Assembly (NCBI GenBank): GCA_038214135.1 | Contig: JBBQSD010000118.1 | Span: forward strand, 1 to 19,875 | From: JANLSE01 sp038214135 | GTDB lineage: Bacteria > Chloroflexota > Chloroflexia > Chloroflexales > Roseiflexaceae | Direction of reading: 5' to 3' | Length of the DNA stretch: 19,875 nt | Shown: positions 16,451 to 19,875 of the stretch, piece after piece | How the letters are laid out: each line of letters opens with the position of its first letter | How positions within the stretch are numbered: the stretch's first letter is position 1 | The notes under the pieces: generated by a model | Databases searched by the model: none | What the model was told of the DNA's origin: nothing | What the model saw: only the letters and a program-made list of their open reading frames with translations | Program-made: the position numbers and the translations under genes

Positions 16451-16481
16451 CGATTCCGACTCGGAATCGCTCGTGTTTTTT
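16451..16481. promoter_or_regulatory. 9+1+9 dyad followed by a T-run (operator or terminator-like)
   Basis: CGATTCCGA (16451-16459) and TCGGAATCG (16461-16469) are perfect reverse complements around one C. Six T residues follow at 16476-16481 on the plus strand. A one-base loop is poor for an RNA hairpin, and no plus-strand gene precedes it. A protein-binding operator between the two divergent genes is therefore the likelier reading. I could not assign clear -35/-10 boxes on either strand. Confidence 0.5.
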
Positions 16482-16561
16482 CTATATTCATCGCACGCAA
16501 TTACGATAATATCATAGTGGATGCCGATTGTGCATAGTAGTTCCATATTATTGCATTTACC

Positions 16562-16567
16562 AGGGGG
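16562..16567 (+). promoter_or_regulatory. Shine-Dalgarno AGGGGG for the giant SBBP gene
   Basis: AGGGGG lies 7 bases before the ATG at 16575. It is only 1 base before the in-frame ATG at 16569, so 16575 is taken as the start. Confidence 0.65.
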
Positions 16568-16574
16568 TATGTCC

Positions 16575-19500
16575 ATGGTTACCATCCCACCATCATCCCA
16601 GCATCATGGTCAACGGATCACTGCCAACCCACAGATCGTTAGCGCGATCATGTTGTCAGCGTTGGTTGTGCTGGTTGCATCGCTGCTTACCTCACGTGGA
16701 ACATTGAATGCCAACCCCAGCAGAACTCCAGCAGTGCCTACAACGGCCAACCTCAGCCAGATGCCACTTGCCTTTGTTCCAAATGCTGGCCAGACGGATG
16801 CACAGGTGCGCTTCGCAACGCAAGCCATGGGCGGAACCCTCTATTTCACAATGAATGAGGTTATCCTCAGCCTGCCCACCGCCGAGAACACTGCCATTGT
16901 GCGTATGCAGTTTCAGGGTGCTGCAACACAACCCGATCTGCGTCCAGGAACCCAGATCCCTGGTGTGGCCAATTTTATTGATGGTAGCCAACCAGCACAA
17001 TGGCACACAAACCTGCCAACCTATAGTGGCATAACCTATGGGCAGCTCTACGATGGCATTAACCTGCACTACGATGGCACCGATGGCCGCCTCAAAAGTA
17101 CCTATATTATTGCCGCCAATGCCGATCCATCACAGATTCGCTGGCGCTATGCTGGTATTACGAATGCAACTATTGATTCGGCGTCTGGTGATCTGCATAT
17201 GGCAGTGCCATATGCACACGCACCGCTGATTGAACGCGCCCCAATTGCCTGGCAGGAACAGAATGGCCTGCGCATCCCTGTCACTGTGAGCTATAATCTT
17301 GGCCAGGATGGCAGTATCGGATTTGCACTCGGTGCTTATAATTCAGCACTGCCGCTGACAATCGACCCAACGCTTGAGTACAGCACGTTTATTGGTGGCA
17401 GTGGTGCCGACAGGATCAACGCTATTGCAATTGATCCAGGCACAGGCGATATCTTCATTACCGGCGAAACGAGTTCATCGCCCTTCCCTGGTTCACCAAC
17501 AAGCATCGGAACCACCGGCGCTGGGAGCTTCCCGAATGTCTTTGTGGTACGGGTCAAAGCCGATGGTAGTGGCACAGCCTATCGCACCGTGATTGGCGGC
17601 ACCAATACCGATAAAGGCCTCGCAATCGTTATTAGCACTGGTGGAATAGCGAATGTGGCTGGTTATAGCTTTTCGAATAACTTTCCAACCACAGCAGGCA
17701 CCGCAGTCAGCGCTACCTACAATAATAACGGTGATACAATCGCTTTTGTACTCAACGCCGATGGGACACTTGGGTATAGTTCCTACCTTGGTGGCACGAG
17801 CCTGGATATGGGCTACGCAATTGCTGCCTCGGGTAACCTGCTGTATATTGCTGGCTCAACCGATGGCGTAGTCACCGGGGCATCATCTGGCCCTGCTGGT
17901 GGCACCGACGCAATTGTTTATAAGATTGACACAACTATTTCGGGTGCTAGTGGTCAACTGTATGCCCGCAGGCTAGGCGGCCTGTTTAATGATACTGCAC
18001 GAGCGATTGCCCTGGATAATAGCGACAATGTCTATATCACTGGTTCGACTCTTTCGGATAATACGACTTTTGCGGCAATTACACCATATCAGAACGATAA
18101 TGCTGGCGGCTCTGATCTCTTTATTACTAAACTCAATACGGCTGGTACTCCTGTTTATAATAGCTTCCTTGGCGGCAGCGATACCGATGAGGGTTTTGGT
18201 ATTACTGTAGATCCAGCCGGTAATCAAGTCTACCTAACCGGGCGAACCCTCTCATCCGCATTTCCCGGTACAGTTGGTTCCCCAGTTGGGCAGGATGCCT
18301 TTGTTACCAAGATCAATATTGCAACCAACACGATTGCCTATAGCCGCTACCTCGGTAGCCCTGGTGTTGATGTTGGCAATGCAATCGCCATCGACACGAC
18401 TGGCGCAGCCTATGTTGCTGGCTCAACTAGTTCAACCAGCTTCTACTCGCAGAACCCTCTGCCCGAAATGGTCGCTAATGGTGGCAATGTCGATGGATTT
18501 ATCACCCGCTTTGATCCAGCAGGCAACCCGAGCTATAGCAGCCGAATCGGCGGGAACTTTGATGATGTTGCAACAAGCGTCGCAACCTTCCAGGCAGCTC
18601 AGGGCACAAAGGTCTATGTGTCGGGTTACACCAATTCCGGCAATTTCCCCATGACAACGCCACCAACAACGATTCAGCCAACCATCGGTGGCAGCGATGA
18701 TGGCTTCCTCGTGCGAATCGCCAACGCGCGCCCACAGGTCGATCTGAACGATGGAACAATTGGTAATGGCATCGATTTCGGGCCAGTGACCTGGACAGAA
18801 GCAGGCGGAGCCGTCACTGGCAGCGGGCCGGTTGCAATCGACAATCCAACCGGACTGACGGTTCTCGATAGCGATAGCGCAACATTGGCCTATGCAGAGG
18901 TGCGCTTCGTTGCTTCGGCTGGAACCGCAACAACAGCGATTACCCCACCCAATGGCGCATCCGAGTCGCTGAGCGTCACCCTGAGCGGTGGTATTACCGG
19001 CAGCTATAACAACGCAACTGGTATTCTGCGCCTCACAGGCGGCGGTGGCTCGACACTCAACGACTTCCGTGATGTGTTGCGGAGCATTGCCTACAATAAT
19101 ACCTCACAGAATCCAACGGCTGGTTCGCGCCTGATTGCAGTTGAAGTCAATGATGGCATCGATTCGAATATACCCTTTGCCTTTTCGACGATCAATGTCG
19201 TGCCAACCAATGACCCACCCGTCGTGACGGTTCCGGGCAGTGGCGTGACACTGAACGAAGAAGCAACGGCCACCATTAGCGGTGTGAGTGTCGCCGACGT
19301 GGATGCCGGAAGTGGCACGATCAATATCACCGTCTCGGTGCCAGTTGCGGCGGGTACCCTGACGGCAACCGCCAATGGTGCAGCCACCGTCACCCCCGCT
19401 TCGGGTGCCAGTGTCGTGATTGCTGGCTCGCTGACCGATGTGAATGCGACCCTGGCCACACTCGGCTTCACTGGTGCAACCGATTTTAACACATCGAATG

Positions 19501-19875
19501 GCACCACCAACACACCGATCACCCTAACGGTACTAGCCGACGACCAAGGCAACACCCCCAGCCCGGCCAAGACCGACCAGAAAACACTTAATATCACTGT
19601 CAACCCGATCAATGACGCGCCGATTGTGCCCGTCGCTCCGGCCAGTGTGACCGTGTTGGAGGATACCGCCAAAACCCTCAGCATTGTCACCGATTTGGGT
19701 CTGACGGACGCCAAGGACACTAGCGCGCCCGCTGCTGCTGGCGGCACATCCTTCCCACCCGTCCAGTCGATCACCATCACAACCCCACCCACCAATGGCA
19801 CGATCAGCGGCATAAATCTCACCAATGGCACGTTTGTCTACACGCCCAACGCCAACATCAGCGGTTCCGATAGCT
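16575..19875 (+). CDS. Giant secreted SBBP-repeat and cadherin-like protein (3' truncated by window edge)
   Basis: The frame is open without a stop from 16575 to the right edge: 1100 codons of a longer protein. Residues ~22-39 form a hydrophobic export segment. Residues ~55-260 match the N-terminal domain that precedes SBBP repeats (P-L-A-F-V-P-N-A-G-Q-T-D-A-Q-V-R-F; later L-H-Y-D-G-T-D-G-R-L-K-S-T). About seven SBBP beta-propeller repeats of ~62 residues follow up to ~715, each with a Y-x-x-x-x-G-G/S-x-x-x-D core (for example Y-S-S-Y-L-G-G-T-S-L-D-M-G and Y-N-S-F-L-G-G-S-D-T-D-E-G) and a following V-Y-I-T-G-S/T. From ~718 onward there are cadherin-like, Ca-dependent beta-sandwich domains (V-N-D-G-I-D; V-V-P-T-N-D-P-P-V; V-N-P-I-N-D-A-P-I), still repeating at the edge. 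It is probably a surface adhesin or matrix protein. It is divergent from the STAND operon, with a 226-base shared upstream region. Confidence 0.88.
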   Translation, partial: MVTIPPSSQHHGQRITANPQIVSAIMLSALVVLVASLLTSRGTLNANPSRTPAVPTTANLSQMPLAFVPNAGQTDAQVRFATQAMGGTLYFTMNEVILSLPTAENTAIVRMQFQGAATQPDLRPGTQIPGVANFIDGSQPAQWHTNLPTYSGITYGQLYDGINLHYDGTDGRLKSTYIIAANADPSQIRWRYAGITNATIDSASGDLHMAVPYAHAPLIERAPIAWQEQNGLRIPVTVSYNLGQDGSIGFALGAYNSALPLTIDPTLEYSTFIGGSGADRINAIAIDPGTGDIFITGETSSSPFPGSPTSIGTTGAGSFPNVFVVRVKADGSGTAYRTVIGGTNTDKGLAIVISTGGIANVAGYSFSNNFPTTAGTAVSATYNNNGDTIAFVLNADGTLGYSSYLGGTSLDMGYAIAASGNLLYIAGSTDGVVTGASSGPAGGTDAIVYKIDTTISGASGQLYARRLGGLFNDTARAIALDNSDNVYITGSTLSDNTTFAAITPYQNDNAGGSDLFITKLNTAGTPVYNSFLGGSDTDEGFGITVDPAGNQVYLTGRTLSSAFPGTVGSPVGQDAFVTKINIATNTIAYSRYLGSPGVDVGNAIAIDTTGAAYVAGSTSSTSFYSQNPLPEMVANGGNVDGFITRFDPAGNPSYSSRIGGNFDDVATSVATFQAAQGTKVYVSGYTNSGNFPMTTPPTTIQPTIGGSDDGFLVRIANARPQVDLNDGTIGNGIDFGPVTWTEAGGAVTGSGPVAIDNPTGLTVLDSDSATLAYAEVRFVASAGTATTAITPPNGASESLSVTLSGGITGSYNNATGILRLTGGGGSTLNDFRDVLRSIAYNNTSQNPTAGSRLIAVEVNDGIDSNIPFAFSTINVVPTNDPPVVTVPGSGVTLNEEATATISGVSVADVDAGSGTINITVSVPVAAGTLTATANGAATVTPASGASVVIAGSLTDVNATLATLGFTGATDFNTSNGTTNTPITLTVLADDQGNTPSPAKTDQKTLNITVNPINDAPIVPVAPASVTVLEDTAKTLSIVTDLGLTDAKDTSAPAAAGGTSFPPVQSITITTPPTNGTISGINLTNGTFVYTPNANISGSDS

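Noticed and set aside
16451..16481. Dyad plus T-run as an intrinsic terminator
   Set aside because: The loop would be one base, and no plus-strand gene lies upstream to terminate. It is kept as a possible operator instead.
19091..19831. Minus-strand open frame of 246 codons
   Set aside because: It is a mirror of the Val/Thr/Gly-rich cadherin-like repeats on the plus strand, which are clearly coding.

Overview
The window looks like a piece of a Chloroflexota (Chloroflexales-type) chromosome. The case is indirect. There is a bacterial alpha-2-macroglobulin, several very large secreted proteins with SdrD_B, SBBP and cadherin-like domains, a Thr/Pro-rich stalk, and a large STAND NTPase next to a CHAT protease. 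I see no rRNA, tRNA, CRISPR array, transposase or phage gene. The taxonomic guess is inference; no marker gene is present.

Layout. (1) 3-1151, plus strand: the C-terminal end of an alpha-2-macroglobulin-like protein, cut by the left edge. (2) 1159-1200: a G/C-rich hairpin between convergent genes. (3) 1207-1671, minus: a small LPXTG-type wall- or membrane-anchored stalk protein. (4) 1942-4794, minus: a 950-residue secreted SdrD_B-domain protein. (5) 4795-5127: a gene-free AT-rich upstream region. (6) 16348 down to 5128, minus: a tight run of five genes with gaps of about 50, 19 and 32 bases and then a 4-base overlap. In transcription order these are a 2015-residue STAND NTPase with TPRs and about seven membrane segments, a CHAT-domain protease, a HAD-IIA phosphatase, an aerobic-type glycerol-3-phosphate dehydrogenase (GlpD), and a phytoene-dehydrogenase/PYROXD2-like FAD oxidoreductase. 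(7) 16349-16574: a divergent intergenic region holding a perfect 16-bp inverted repeat, a 23-bp tandem repeat and a second 9+1+9 dyad. (8) 16575 to the right edge, plus: the first 1100 codons of a giant secreted protein with about seven SBBP repeats followed by cadherin-like domains.

How the genes may work together. The STAND NTPase and CHAT protease have the architecture of a sensor/effector pair: a signal-transducing P-loop ATPase with long repeat regions, and a caspase-like protease with an intact His/Cys dyad. The extreme C-terminus of the CHAT protein resembles a short beta-strand-like segment lying between Walker A and Walker B of the STAND protein. This may be a homotypic contact and is the most interesting signal in the window. 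The three downstream genes are metabolic (glycerol-3-phosphate oxidation, a small-molecule phosphatase, a flavin desaturase-like enzyme). Their placement in the same transcription unit is either chance or a link between the immune-like module and glycerol/lipid metabolism. The flanks are cell-surface genes.
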